64,000 nucleotides of DNA from Bacteroidales bacterium (GTDB lineage: Bacteria; Bacteroidota; Bacteroidia; Bacteroidales; FEN-979). This document shows positions 53,069 to 61,404 of this stretch, piece by piece. The position numbers were made by a program, and so were the translations under genes. The stretch lies in contig JANXZO010000042.1 in assembly GCA_025355465.1 (NCBI GenBank), forward strand, positions 1 through 64,000. Reading direction: 5' to 3'. How positions within the stretch are numbered: the stretch's first letter is position 1; every line of letters begins with the position of its first letter. The notes beneath the pieces were generated by a model that was not told the origin of the DNA, did no database searches, and was given only the letters and a program-made list of their open reading frames with translations.

Positions 53069-55911
53069 TGGACCTCTGGATCGGTGCACTAAATCTTGGT
53101 TTTCTTTATGCCTTCATGGCAGTAGGTACATTCATTACGTATAAGATCTATTCTTTCCCCGATATAACCATTGACGGGACTTTTACGCTCGGGGCAGCTG
53201 TTGCCTCTATCCTGATTGTGGATGGGTGGGATCCGTTTCTTGTTTTACCGGTAGCCTTTGCGGTAGGTTCGATGGCAGGGTTCGTCACAGGTTTTATTCA
53301 CACCCGGTTCAAGATAGAAGGATTGCTGGCCGGTATCCTTGTGATGACCGCACTCTATTCGGTGAACCTGCATGTGATGGGGAAATCGAATGTGCCGCTG
53401 CTCAATAGCACCACCTTTGTTACGGTCATCGACGCATTCAATCCGGGGATCAATCCCGAATTATGGTGTGCATTCTTTCTTACACTTACCATGCTGTTGT
53501 TCTGGATGGCAATCTCCGGGTTCCTGAAAACTGACATTGGAATCACGATGCAGGCTACCGGAAATAATCCGGTCATGGTATCTGCGCAGGGAGTTTCCGT
53601 GAACGCGGTAAAGATCTTTGGAATTGCCCTGGCCAATGGGTTTGTCGGAGTCTCGGGCGCACTGGTGGCGCAATACCAGGGATTTGCCGACATCGGGATG
53701 GGGATCGGTTCCATAATTTTCAGCCTTGCAGCGGTAATCATCGGGGAGGCCATTATCAGACGTCGTTCCGTCTTTCTTAAAATATTGGGAGTTATTCTCG
53801 GATCTGTTATTTTCCGAATGGCTGTTGCCTTTGCACTGCGCCTGGGCATGAATCCCAATGATCTTAAAATCATCACCGCAATTTTTGTGCTTGTCACCAT
53901 TATTACAACCAATGCGTTCGGGAAAAATGAGAGCGGCCCGGTCACAAAATTCCTCAGACGTCACCGCCGGTGGGTTGTTTCAGGCGCTGTTGGAGTATTA
54001 CTTGCCATCGCAGCTTACCTTGTTTATCAGTCAGTCTCACAGGGTGCGGTATCGGCGAAAAGGATCAGGATCGGCATGATTCTGGCCAATCAGAGTTCTC
54101 TCATGACCAATACACGTAATGGTTTTTACGAGGAGATGCACAAACTTGGTTACCGCAATGGTGAAAACTGTGACATCATCGAACTTAATGCGGAAGGCGA
54201 TATTCCCACCAATAAAACCATGGTTGATCACCTCCTTTCGATGGATGTCGACATCCTTGTTCCCATCTCCACGGCCTCTACCCAGGCAGTGATCAGCAAG
54301 GTAAAGGATAAGCCCGTAGTGTTTGCCACCGTTGCCGATCCTTTCGTCATCGGAGCCGGAACAAATGATACCAGTCATATGCCCAATGTGACCGGTGTTT
54401 ATGGTTCGGCACCCAGCCGTGAACTACTGGAAATTTTCACAACGATGTACCCGGGACCACGGACAATAGGAACCATCTATAACCCGGCTTACCCCAATAC
54501 AAAAGTTAACCTGAACCATTTTCTGGATGCCCTGAAGTATTTTCCCAATATCAAACTTGAGGAGGTAGCGGTTTCCGGAACCAACGAAGTAAACCAGGCT
54601 GCACAGGCATTATCTTCGAAGGATATATGCGCCTTTGTTTTGATCAACGACCTTACGGTCTTTAATTCACTTGAGTCTGTGGTAAAGGTCTCCAGACAGC
54701 GTAAAATACCTATCTTCACCAATGATGCAGAGCGACTTGCGGATGGAGTTCTGCTTGTTTACGGATATGAATATTATGTTAGCGGGCTACAGGCGGCACA
54801 CCTGGTCGACAGGATTCTGAAAGGAGAGAACCCGTCAAAGATACCTTTTGAAAAATTTAAACTCACTACCTACGGGATAAATTATGATGTGGCAAAACAA
54901 CTCGGTATCACCTTCCCTGAATCCATAAAAAAGGCGGCTGAAGCAAAGGTGATAAATGGGAAACTTACCAAACCCGACTATGTGTTGCCGGGTGAGATAA
55001 GGTTGGCAAAACCTGCCAGGGTGGCCTTGTTCCAGATCAATAGTAATTCTATGATCGGACTTACGGTGGAGGGATTTATGGAAAAACTTAAAAAGGATGG
55101 TGTCACTGACTTGGGAATGCTGACCCTGAAGCATTTTGATGCGCACGGAGACTATATCACCGGTCAAACAATTGCCAAATCTATTCAGACTGACGATTTC
55201 GATTATATTGTAACTTTTTCAACGGTGGCTATGCAGATGGTCGCGAACAGCAACAAGACCATTCCCCATGTCTTTTGTGCTGTCACGGATCCGGTCAGGG
55301 CAGGTGTTGCGAAAAGTCTGACCGACCACCAGGCAAATCTAACCGGTCTCGCAACTCCGCAGCCTGTTGAAGCCACCATTGCACTCATGCGAAAACTGAT
55401 GCCCAAAGCGAAGCGAATCGGCATGGTATGGAATACAGGTGAAATAAATTCAGAGATATGCACCGAGAAGGCCCGGGTTGCCTGCCGGAAATATGGTTTC
55501 GAGCTTGTCGAAAAGACCATCACAAATCTCAATGACCTCGAAGATGCCGTTGCGTCACTCAGATACCCCGGGATTGATATCTTCTATATCTCCGGAGATG
55601 TGATGATCTCACAAACAATTCCAACGCTGGCAAAAAAGATGACCAGTTGGAATGTGCCGTTTTTTACCAATACATCAGATGACATCAATTCGGGTACGTT
55701 CCTCAGCCTTGGCGCTGATTATTTCGAAGTTGGGCAGAAAGCCGCAGCCCTGTTCGAACAGGTTCTCCTCGGCGCCAGTCCAAAAGCAATTCCCATTGAA
55801 AGCTATGTGCCGATGGCCTTGACAGTGAACCTTTTACTGGCGAAGAAACTGAAGATAAACATCCCCGACTCGGTGATAAACAAGGCGAAAATCATTATCC
55901 CTCGGCGATGA
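53068..55911 (+). CDS. ABC permease fused to two substrate-binding domains
   Basis: A 947-residue fusion. Residues 1-290 are a permease of the branched-chain/TrpX type with 8-9 helices (FPDITIDGTFTLGAAVA at 30-46, MQATGNNPVMVSAQGVS near 161). A linker helix (303-320) follows, then two solute-binding domains of the ABC_sub_bind type: about 331-622 (RIRIGMILANQSSL ... ADPFVIGAGTNDT) and about 648-947 (PARVALFQINSNSM ... VTDPVRAGVAKSLTDHQANLTG). The two are paralogues. Normally such domains are separate lipoproteins; here both are tethered outside to the pore. Family relatives move tryptophan/tyrosine or similar small molecules; the ligand here is unknown. The next gene, overlapping by 4 bases, codes the ATPase. 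Confidence 0.92.
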   Translation: MDLWIGALNLGFLYAFMAVGTFITYKIYSFPDITIDGTFTLGAAVASILIVDGWDPFLVLPVAFAVGSMAGFVTGFIHTRFKIEGLLAGILVMTALYSVNLHVMGKSNVPLLNSTTFVTVIDAFNPGINPELWCAFFLTLTMLLFWMAISGFLKTDIGITMQATGNNPVMVSAQGVSVNAVKIFGIALANGFVGVSGALVAQYQGFADIGMGIGSIIFSLAAVIIGEAIIRRRSVFLKILGVILGSVIFRMAVAFALRLGMNPNDLKIITAIFVLVTIITTNAFGKNESGPVTKFLRRHRRWVVSGAVGVLLAIAAYLVYQSVSQGAVSAKRIRIGMILANQSSLMTNTRNGFYEEMHKLGYRNGENCDIIELNAEGDIPTNKTMVDHLLSMDVDILVPISTASTQAVISKVKDKPVVFATVADPFVIGAGTNDTSHMPNVTGVYGSAPSRELLEIFTTMYPGPRTIGTIYNPAYPNTKVNLNHFLDALKYFPNIKLEEVAVSGTNEVNQAAQALSSKDICAFVLINDLTVFNSLESVVKVSRQRKIPIFTNDAERLADGVLLVYGYEYYVSGLQAAHLVDRILKGENPSKIPFEKFKLTTYGINYDVAKQLGITFPESIKKAAEAKVINGKLTKPDYVLPGEIRLAKPARVALFQINSNSMIGLTVEGFMEKLKKDGVTDLGMLTLKHFDAHGDYITGQTIAKSIQTDDFDYIVTFSTVAMQMVANSNKTIPHVFCAVTDPVRAGVAKSLTDHQANLTGLATPQPVEATIALMRKLMPKAKRIGMVWNTGEINSEICTEKARVACRKYGFELVEKTITNLNDLEDAVASLRYPGIDIFYISGDVMISQTIPTLAKKMTSWNVPFFTNTSDDINSGTFLSLGADYFEVGQKAAALFEQVLLGASPKAIPIESYVPMALTVNLLLAKKLKINIPDSVINKAKIIIPRR

Positions 55912-56720
55912 TCAGAATCAGCGGCATAACAAAAAAATTCAATTCAGGATCAATCGACGAGGTTGAGGCGCTGAAGGAGATTGACCTGCTTATTGACCGG
56001 CACGAATTCGTTACCCTGATCGGGACCAATGGTTCGGGAAAATCCACCCTCCTGAATATGGTTGCCGGAAATATTCTTCCCGACCAGGGGAGTATTGAGA
56101 TCGATGGGAGGGTTGTTACAAATCAAAAGGAATACCGCCGTGCTGCCTATGTCTCCAGGGTTTTTCAGAATCCATACCTCGGTACAGCCCCGGGCATGAC
56201 CATTGCTGAAAATCTGCTTATGGCCTATTATCGCGGAAAGTCCAGGTACCCCAGAATCAGCCTTACAAAATCGCTGCAGGAACTTTTCAAAGACAAGCTG
56301 TCAATTCTGGAAATGGGTCTCGAGGAACGACTCAACCAGATTGTCGGAACCCTGTCTGGCGGTCAGCGGCAGGCCATCACCCTGCTTATGGCTGTACTGC
56401 AGTCACCAAGCGTCCTGCTTCTTGACGAGCACACGGCTGCCCTCGACCCGAAGACCGCAAACCAGGTGATCCGTCTGACCCAGAAATTTGTTTCTGAAGG
56501 TAAACTAACAACGCTGATGATCACGCATTCGATGAAGCAGGCGCTGGAAATGGGCGACCGGACAATCATGATGCATCACGGCCGCATTATTGAGGATATT
56601 CCGGCTACAGAGAAAAAGCGACTCACGGTAGAGGATCTGCTTGCTAAATTTGAGGATATCCGTAAACGTGAAAAACTCACACCGGAATTGGTTAAATCAC
56701 TCAGAGGCCTTTACCTGTGA
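55908..56720 (+). CDS. ABC transporter ATP-binding protein
   Basis: A 270-residue ATPase partner of the fused permease. Seen: Walker A LIGTNGSGKSTLL (about 36-48), Q-loop SRVFQNPYLG, signature GTLSGGQRQAI (about 147-157), Walker B VLLLDEHTAALDP and H-loop MITHSMKQAL. A variant Walker B, DEHTAALDP instead of DEPTAALDP, is the form common in this TrpX-like transporter group. Its start overlaps the permease stop (ATGA). Its end overlaps the end of the convergent GNAT gene by 20 bases. It closes the rightward kinase-PP2C-STAS-transporter operon. Confidence 0.94.
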   Translation: MIRISGITKKFNSGSIDEVEALKEIDLLIDRHEFVTLIGTNGSGKSTLLNMVAGNILPDQGSIEIDGRVVTNQKEYRRAAYVSRVFQNPYLGTAPGMTIAENLLMAYYRGKSRYPRISLTKSLQELFKDKLSILEMGLEERLNQIVGTLSGGQRQAITLLMAVLQSPSVLLLDEHTAALDPKTANQVIRLTQKFVSEGKLTTLMITHSMKQALEMGDRTIMMHHGRIIEDIPATEKKRLTVEDLLAKFEDIRKREKLTPELVKSLRGLYL

Positions 56721-57207
56721 GACGTTTAATGTAGAAAACCTTTCCATCACCAGGCTTGTAGAAATCTTTTATTTCAGCTTCCAGTTTATAATGCATGGAG
56801 GTGTAAAAATGCCTTGTCGGAGCATATTTTTCGAGGGTTGATGTTTCTGCAATTAGCATTCTTCCACCCATTTCACGAACGGCTTCATGGGTTTTTTCGA
56901 GCAACAACCGGCCTATCCCTTTGCCACGGTGATTGTTGTGGGTGCCGATCCAGTAAAGGTCGAAAGTGCCTTCAGATCCGGCAACCGGACCGAAACAGGA
57001 ATAAGCGATTGTTTGGTTTTCAAGTTCTGCGAATATGAAAAAATAATCACTGGCCTCTCCGTGGTCAAGCCGTTCCTGAACAAGTTCAACAGCAACCGGT
57101 ATTTCGATATCGTAGAAGAATCCGGTTGAAACCAGAATATCACGAACGATTTCGAGGTCCTCCTGGCGTACATTGGTTCTGAATCCGGGCGTTGTTTTTT
57201 CTGGCAT
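56701..57207 (-). CDS. GNAT-family N-acetyltransferase
   Basis: A 168-residue acetyl-CoA-dependent transferase with motif A HNNHRGKGIGRLLLEKTHEAV (about 92-112) and the usual beta strands around it (TFDLYWIGTH, MLIAETS, FYTSMHYKLEAEIKDFY). It is the last gene of a four-gene operon after two ATP-grasp ligases and an aminomutase, with only 3 bases between it and the gene before. An acetyltransferase beside lysine 2,3-aminomutase recalls ablB, which makes N-epsilon-acetyl-beta-lysine, but here two ligases lie between. The acceptor is thus probably beta-lysine or a peptide of it; inference only. Confidence 0.85.
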   Translation of the reverse strand: MPEKTTPGFRTNVRQEDLEIVRDILVSTGFFYDIEIPVAVELVQERLDHGEASDYFFIFAELENQTIAYSCFGPVAGSEGTFDLYWIGTHNNHRGKGIGRLLLEKTHEAVREMGGRMLIAETSTLEKYAPTRHFYTSMHYKLEAEIKDFYKPGDGKVFYIKRLTGKGL

Positions 57208-57210
57208 CTG

Positions 57211-58206
57211 TCAGTTGTTAAACGTTGGCAGCGAATGTCCCAACGCATGTTCTACAATTTTTCTGATCATCTGAAGCGAATTTAGCCCGGCTCTATCAGA
57301 TGCTGCTGCAAATCCTCCGGAACCCGACAGACAGGGGTTAGCATTGATGTCGATCACATAAGGCTTGTCATTCATGTCGATGCGAAAATCCAGTCTTACA
57401 TATCCTTTCAATCCGAGCTGATTCCAACATCTTTTGCAGATCGAAACCATTTGTCTGTGCAATGATTTATCGATGATGATTTCGAAGGTTCTTCGGGTGT
57501 TCAGGTATTCGAACGAATTCTCCTTCCATTTGGCCGTATATCCCATCATCCTTGGCTTCCCCGCGGGGTAATCGATGAAATTCATCTCGGCAAAAGGCAA
57601 TACTTCCGGTCCTTTGGCACCTGCAATGACAGAGATATTAAATTCACGGCCTTCAATAAATTCCTCCACAAAATAGTAGTCTTTACTCTTGTTTCGGATT
57701 TTATCAATGAACTCCTTGTCATTGCCGGAAAATACGCAATCCTCATCAAGTCCAAGGGATCCCTCCTCCCAGATCGGTTTCAGGATATACCTTTTACCCG
57801 GCTCAATCTTATGAAGTTCATCCATTTCGCACCAGCCGGGGGTAGGCACGCCGAGTCTTTTCATTTCAATTTTGGCACGAACTTTATTGGCAGCAAAAAA
57901 GAGCGGTATGAGCGGCGAACCGGTGAACGGGATATTGAGTGAATTGTAGATTGCCGCCGGAAAGTAAACAAATTCACCATGGTTATTGATGGTTTCGACC
58001 AGGTTGAAAATGAAACAGGGATTGAGGTTCCTTATCAGGTCATGTGTCTTCTGAAGATTCAGATCAACCTGTCCGGTTTTGACCCTGAATCCCAGCTGTT
58101 TCAAGGCTTTTCTTACAATGCTGACCTGTTCCAGCACATCCAGCTCATCATCAGTGGCTTGTTTACCCAGCTTGTTGTATAGTATCAGTGCAAGATCATT
58201 CGTCAT
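57211..58206 (-). CDS. ATP-grasp ligase, D-Ala-D-Ala ligase-like (second of pair)
   Basis: A 331-residue ATP-grasp enzyme. Seen: N-terminal domain with CFIFNLVETINNHGEF (substrate side), ATP part YILKPIWEEGSLGLDEDCV (about 138-156), VEEFIEGREFNISVI, and metal-binding VRLDFRIDMNDKPYVIDINANPCLSGSGGF (near 270-300). The final DINANPCL replaces the ENNPxPG/ EVNPLPG of true D-Ala-D-Ala ligases, so the amino acid pocket differs. It lies 20 bases after its paralogue and 3 bases before the GNAT gene. Predicted to form an amide or peptide bond; substrates unknown. Not a cell-wall ddl: no mur genes are near and two copies sit with an aminomutase. Confidence 0.88.
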   Translation of the reverse strand: MTNDLALILYNKLGKQATDDELDVLEQVSIVRKALKQLGFRVKTGQVDLNLQKTHDLIRNLNPCFIFNLVETINNHGEFVYFPAAIYNSLNIPFTGSPLIPLFFAANKVRAKIEMKRLGVPTPGWCEMDELHKIEPGKRYILKPIWEEGSLGLDEDCVFSGNDKEFIDKIRNKSKDYYFVEEFIEGREFNISVIAGAKGPEVLPFAEMNFIDYPAGKPRMMGYTAKWKENSFEYLNTRRTFEIIIDKSLHRQMVSICKRCWNQLGLKGYVRLDFRIDMNDKPYVIDINANPCLSGSGGFAAASDRAGLNSLQMIRKIVEHALGHSLPTFNN

Positions 58207-58226
58207 AATGATGATTTTGAGATGTT

Positions 58227-59201
58227 TTATCGGATCCTGCTTAAGGCCGACTGCATGATCATACTGATGAGTCCGGTAAAATCAATGCCTTGGAGCGTGC
58301 AGATGATCGGAAGATCGGAGTGGATGGGATTCAGTCCGGCCAGCGGGTTCACCTCGATGAACCCCGGATCGCCATTCGCATCGAGCCGTATATCAACACG
58401 TCCGGCATCCCTGCAGTTCAGCGTGCGCCAGGCAGCCAATGCCAGGTGCGAACACCGGTTGGCAATTTCATCGTCTACTATTCTGTAGGTTACCCGGCCA
58501 ACATAGTCTTCCTTATTAAGGTAGGAATAACCGTGCGCCTCGGCATTTTCGGTAAACATTACCTCCATGGTCCCGAGCGATCGGGCCGCCTCGCCTGTCC
58601 CGGCAATGGCGATGGTGAACTCACGACCGGGAAGAAATGTCTCCACGATGAGGCCCAGTTTGTATTTAGGTAGCAGGATTCTGCAGCTGTTGTTGAGTTC
58701 AGCCGGATTGTTCACCTTCGACATGGAGTCGATTCCTTTGCCTGTTCCTTCAGCAAAAGGTTTTACAAAAAGGGGGTAGGGAAGGTCAACCTGTGAAATA
58801 TCTGCTTCCTCGGCCACCAGCGCAAAGTCGGGAGTGGCAAGTCCTGCATCGCGAATCACCCGCTTGGTCATTCCTTTATGGAGGGTGAGCGCGAGTACCA
58901 TCGGATCAGAAAAGGTGTAAGGGATGTTAAACACATCGAGGATGGCAGGTACCTGTGCCTCACGGCCAATTCCGTACATCCCTTCACAGATGTTGAAAAC
59001 AAGGTCCCACCGGTCGCCCCTGTCAAGCCGTGCGATGAGCTGACGGGCGTGACCGATCCGGTCGGTGATATAGCCCAGCTCCCTCAGCGCGCCTTCAATG
59101 CCCGCAATGGTCTCCTCCTTATCGAATTCGGCAGTTTCTTCTTCGGAAAATCCTTCCTTGAGGTATTCCGACCGTAAATCATACGTGAGTCCGATTACCA
59201 T
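58227..59201 (-). CDS. ATP-grasp ligase, D-Ala-D-Ala ligase-like (first of pair)
   Basis: A 324-residue ATP-grasp enzyme. Seen: LVFNICEGMYGIGREAQVPAILDVFNIPYTFSD (about 66-98), the family's substrate and ATP-lid region, LFVKPFAEGTGKGI, VETFLPGREFTIAI, and the metal motif VDIRLDANGDPGFIEVNPLAGLNPIHSDLPI (about 268-298). Fold and motifs are those of D-Ala-D-Ala ligase, but its place, 3 bases after an aminomutase gene and before a second ligase, argues for a special peptide product. It differs a good deal from its neighbour, so the two probably join different parts in order. Confidence 0.88.
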   Translation of the reverse strand: MVIGLTYDLRSEYLKEGFSEEETAEFDKEETIAGIEGALRELGYITDRIGHARQLIARLDRGDRWDLVFNICEGMYGIGREAQVPAILDVFNIPYTFSDPMVLALTLHKGMTKRVIRDAGLATPDFALVAEEADISQVDLPYPLFVKPFAEGTGKGIDSMSKVNNPAELNNSCRILLPKYKLGLIVETFLPGREFTIAIAGTGEAARSLGTMEVMFTENAEAHGYSYLNKEDYVGRVTYRIVDDEIANRCSHLALAAWRTLNCRDAGRVDIRLDANGDPGFIEVNPLAGLNPIHSDLPIICTLQGIDFTGLISMIMQSALSRIR

Positions 59202-59204
59202 AGC

Positions 59205-60476
59205 CTACAGGTTGCTGTCGGGATACCTGAAGACCTTGTCTTCGTAATTCTTAAGCAGGGTAAAGCCATCCTCCTGTCCCATGTAGTAGTCGGGGAGGAG
59301 TGGAATTTTTCCGCCGCCCCCGGGAGCATCCACTACATATGTAGGTACGGCATAACCGCTGGTATGACCCCTTAAGCCCTTAATTATTTCCAGACCTTTT
59401 TGAATCGAGGTCCGGAAGTGTCCGGACCCGACAACCGGATCGCATTGGTAAAGGTAGTATGGACGTACTCTTATCTTCAACAGTCCGTGCAGCAGGTTTT
59501 TCATCACGTTAACATCGTCGTTGATTCCTTTCAGCAGCACAGTCTGGCTTCCAAGCGGGATGCCGGCGTTGGCAAGCTTTTCACAGGCGTCTTTCACCTC
59601 CGGGGTGATTTCATCGGCATGGGTGAAATGGATACTCATAAAAAGTGGATGGTACTTCTTGAGCATGTTGACAAACGAACGGGTAATCCGCTGCGGTAAC
59701 ACAACTGGTACTTTGGTCCCGATACGGATGATCTCAACATGCGGGATGCTTCTCAACCGCGACAACAGGTATTCAACGTGCAGGTCTGGCATGGTGAGCG
59801 GATCTCCGCCAGAAATCAGCACATCCCGAACCTCTTTATGCTGTTCTATGTAATTCAGACCTGCCTCCCAGGCTTTCACGCCGATATGGCATTTGTCCTT
59901 GGCCACCATCCGTGTTCTGGTGCAGTACCGGCAATAGGTTGAACAAAATCCTGTAACCAGGAATAAAACCCTGTCGGGATAGCGGTGAACGATATTTTCG
60001 ACCGGACTGTCATGTTCTTCCGACAGCGGATCGGAGGCCTCCCCGTTGTGAATGAGAAATTCGTCGAAAACAGGCACCACACTTCTTCGGAGAGCTTGTT
60101 CCGGATTGTCGAAGTCGAGCAGACTTATGTAATACGGAGAGATGCGCAGCGGCAGCGACTGACTGTTTTTTCCATCCGGTTTCACTTCATTGTCGGATAG
60201 TCGGATGTATCTGGCAAGCTGATCGATGGAACGGGCGCTGTTTTTAATCTGCCAGTGCCAGTTGTTCCAGTCTTTCACTGAAGCTTCCGGGAAATAGGTT
60301 TGCATGAATGCAAGCGAACGCTCACTGATCAGCGGCTTTTCTCGATCGGTGCGCGATTTCAGGTACTCGTCTAGCAGGGAGGCTTCGTCGATGAACGTGG
60401 ACTTACTTGGAGGCTCTTCTTCTTCGGGTATTTCGATGTTCGGGGTGATCAGCTTTTCATTTGGACTTTTTTCCAT
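59205..60476 (-). CDS. kamA: KamA-family radical SAM aminomutase, probably lysine 2,3-aminomutase
   Basis: A 423-residue radical SAM and PLP enzyme. Seen: iron-sulfur motif Cys178-x3-Cys182-x2-Cys185 in GFCSTYCRYCTRTR, ISGGDPLT, and the PLP lysine Lys390 in VVDAPGGGGKIP. Asp346 (YQCDP) and Asp383 (VVDAP) match the two Asp that hold the epsilon-amino group of lysine in the clostridial enzyme, so lysine is the likely substrate, giving beta-lysine. Glutamate-type relatives change these residues. Length fits (416 in the clostridial enzyme), with an acidic N-terminal extension of about 25 residues. First gene of the four-gene operon; 3 bases to the first ligase. Activity is inferred. Confidence 0.88.
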   Translation of the reverse strand: MEKSPNEKLITPNIEIPEEEEPPSKSTFIDEASLLDEYLKSRTDREKPLISERSLAFMQTYFPEASVKDWNNWHWQIKNSARSIDQLARYIRLSDNEVKPDGKNSQSLPLRISPYYISLLDFDNPEQALRRSVVPVFDEFLIHNGEASDPLSEEHDSPVENIVHRYPDRVLFLVTGFCSTYCRYCTRTRMVAKDKCHIGVKAWEAGLNYIEQHKEVRDVLISGGDPLTMPDLHVEYLLSRLRSIPHVEIIRIGTKVPVVLPQRITRSFVNMLKKYHPLFMSIHFTHADEITPEVKDACEKLANAGIPLGSQTVLLKGINDDVNVMKNLLHGLLKIRVRPYYLYQCDPVVGSGHFRTSIQKGLEIIKGLRGHTSGYAVPTYVVDAPGGGGKIPLLPDYYMGQEDGFTLLKNYEDKVFRYPDSNL

Positions 60477-60572
60477 TTTGCATTTTACGGTTTGGAGGAT
60501 CGGATTTTTGAGGTCCTTTCCGGTCTGTTATTTCGTTGATAAAAGCAGCTGCAAATAGGTAACAAATTTGTG

Positions 60573-60580
60573 TACTTTTG
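60573..60580 (+). promoter_or_regulatory. -7 promoter element (TACTTTTG)
   Basis: TACTTTTG, exact TAnnTTTG match, 53 bases before the ATG of the alpha/beta hydrolase gene. No clear -33 box. Confidence 0.55.
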
Positions 60581-60633
60581 ACATTGAAATACGATTTTTT
60601 TTCAACAATATTGTGTTAATAAACCAGCTCTGA

Positions 60634-61404
60634 ATGAAGCTTTTTTATCGTCACTCCGGAAGGGGTCGTCCAGTCGTAATCCTGCATGGTCTTTTCGGCC
60701 TGTCCGATAACTGGATTACCTTTGCGCGGCAGCTAAGCAGTAGCTATTCTGTGTATACTCCTGACCTGCGTAATCATGGCCAATCTCCCCACAGCAATGT
60801 CTTCGACTTTGCCTCTCTTGAGGATGACGTGCTTGAACTGGCAGAGGATCATGGACTGGAGGATATTGTTTTGATGGGCCATTCGCTGGGAGGCAAGACG
60901 GCGATGTTTTTTGCACTGCACCACCCTGATTTGCTGCATAAGCTTGTGGTTGTAGATATCAGCCTTCACCGGTCTCCACCTTCAACTGAACACCAAACCC
61001 TTGTAAATGCAATGCTTTCCGTGGATTTCAGTGCGGCATCCTCGAGGTCAGATGTGGAAAAACAGTTGATGCCGCTGGTAAAGAGTGAGAAGCTCAGGAA
61101 GTTCCTTCTTAAAAACGTTTACTGGCGAGACCGAAACAAACTCGATTGGCGGCTGAATATAAAGGCGATCAATGAAAACCTGCCCGCAATTTTCGGCAGC
61201 GTGACTGAAACCGGTAAGTTTTCCGGACCCGCCTTGTTTGTCAGGGGTGCTTTATCCCGCTACATCCATGATGATGATATTCCAGACATCAAAGCAAAAT
61301 TCCCCGGGGCAGAGGTGCGGACAATAGCCGGTGCCGGCCATTGGGTTCACGCAGATGCACCCGGAGAATTTTTTAGTATGGTGAAAGAGTTTATTGACAG
61401 GTAA
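60634..61404 (+). CDS. alpha/beta-hydrolase, YbfF-like esterase
   Basis: A 256-residue cytoplasmic hydrolase. Seen: oxyanion segment ILHGLFGLSDNW (16-27), nucleophile elbow GHSLGG (about 90-95) with the catalytic Ser, and the catalytic His in GAGHWVHADAPGEF near the C-terminus; the acid is probably in the RGALSRYI stretch region. This pattern fits YbfF-type esterases active on acyl-CoA or small esters. Its stop codon touches, base to base, the end of the convergent LiaF-like gene. Substrate unknown. Confidence 0.9.
   Translation: MKLFYRHSGRGRPVVILHGLFGLSDNWITFARQLSSSYSVYTPDLRNHGQSPHSNVFDFASLEDDVLELAEDHGLEDIVLMGHSLGGKTAMFFALHHPDLLHKLVVVDISLHRSPPSTEHQTLVNAMLSVDFSAASSRSDVEKQLMPLVKSEKLRKFLLKNVYWRDRNKLDWRLNIKAINENLPAIFGSVTETGKFSGPALFVRGALSRYIHDDDIPDIKAKFPGAEVRTIAGAGHWVHADAPGEFFSMVKEFIDR

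Noticed and set aside
53068-56720. Naming the transporter as a tryptophan importer
   Set aside because: Only family-level likeness; the ligand pocket cannot be judged from sequence by eye.
57211-59201. Call of the two ATP-grasp genes as cell-wall D-Ala-D-Ala ligase
   Set aside because: Two dissimilar copies in an aminomutase operon and a changed metal-site segment (DINANPCL) in one; no mur or dcw genes around.
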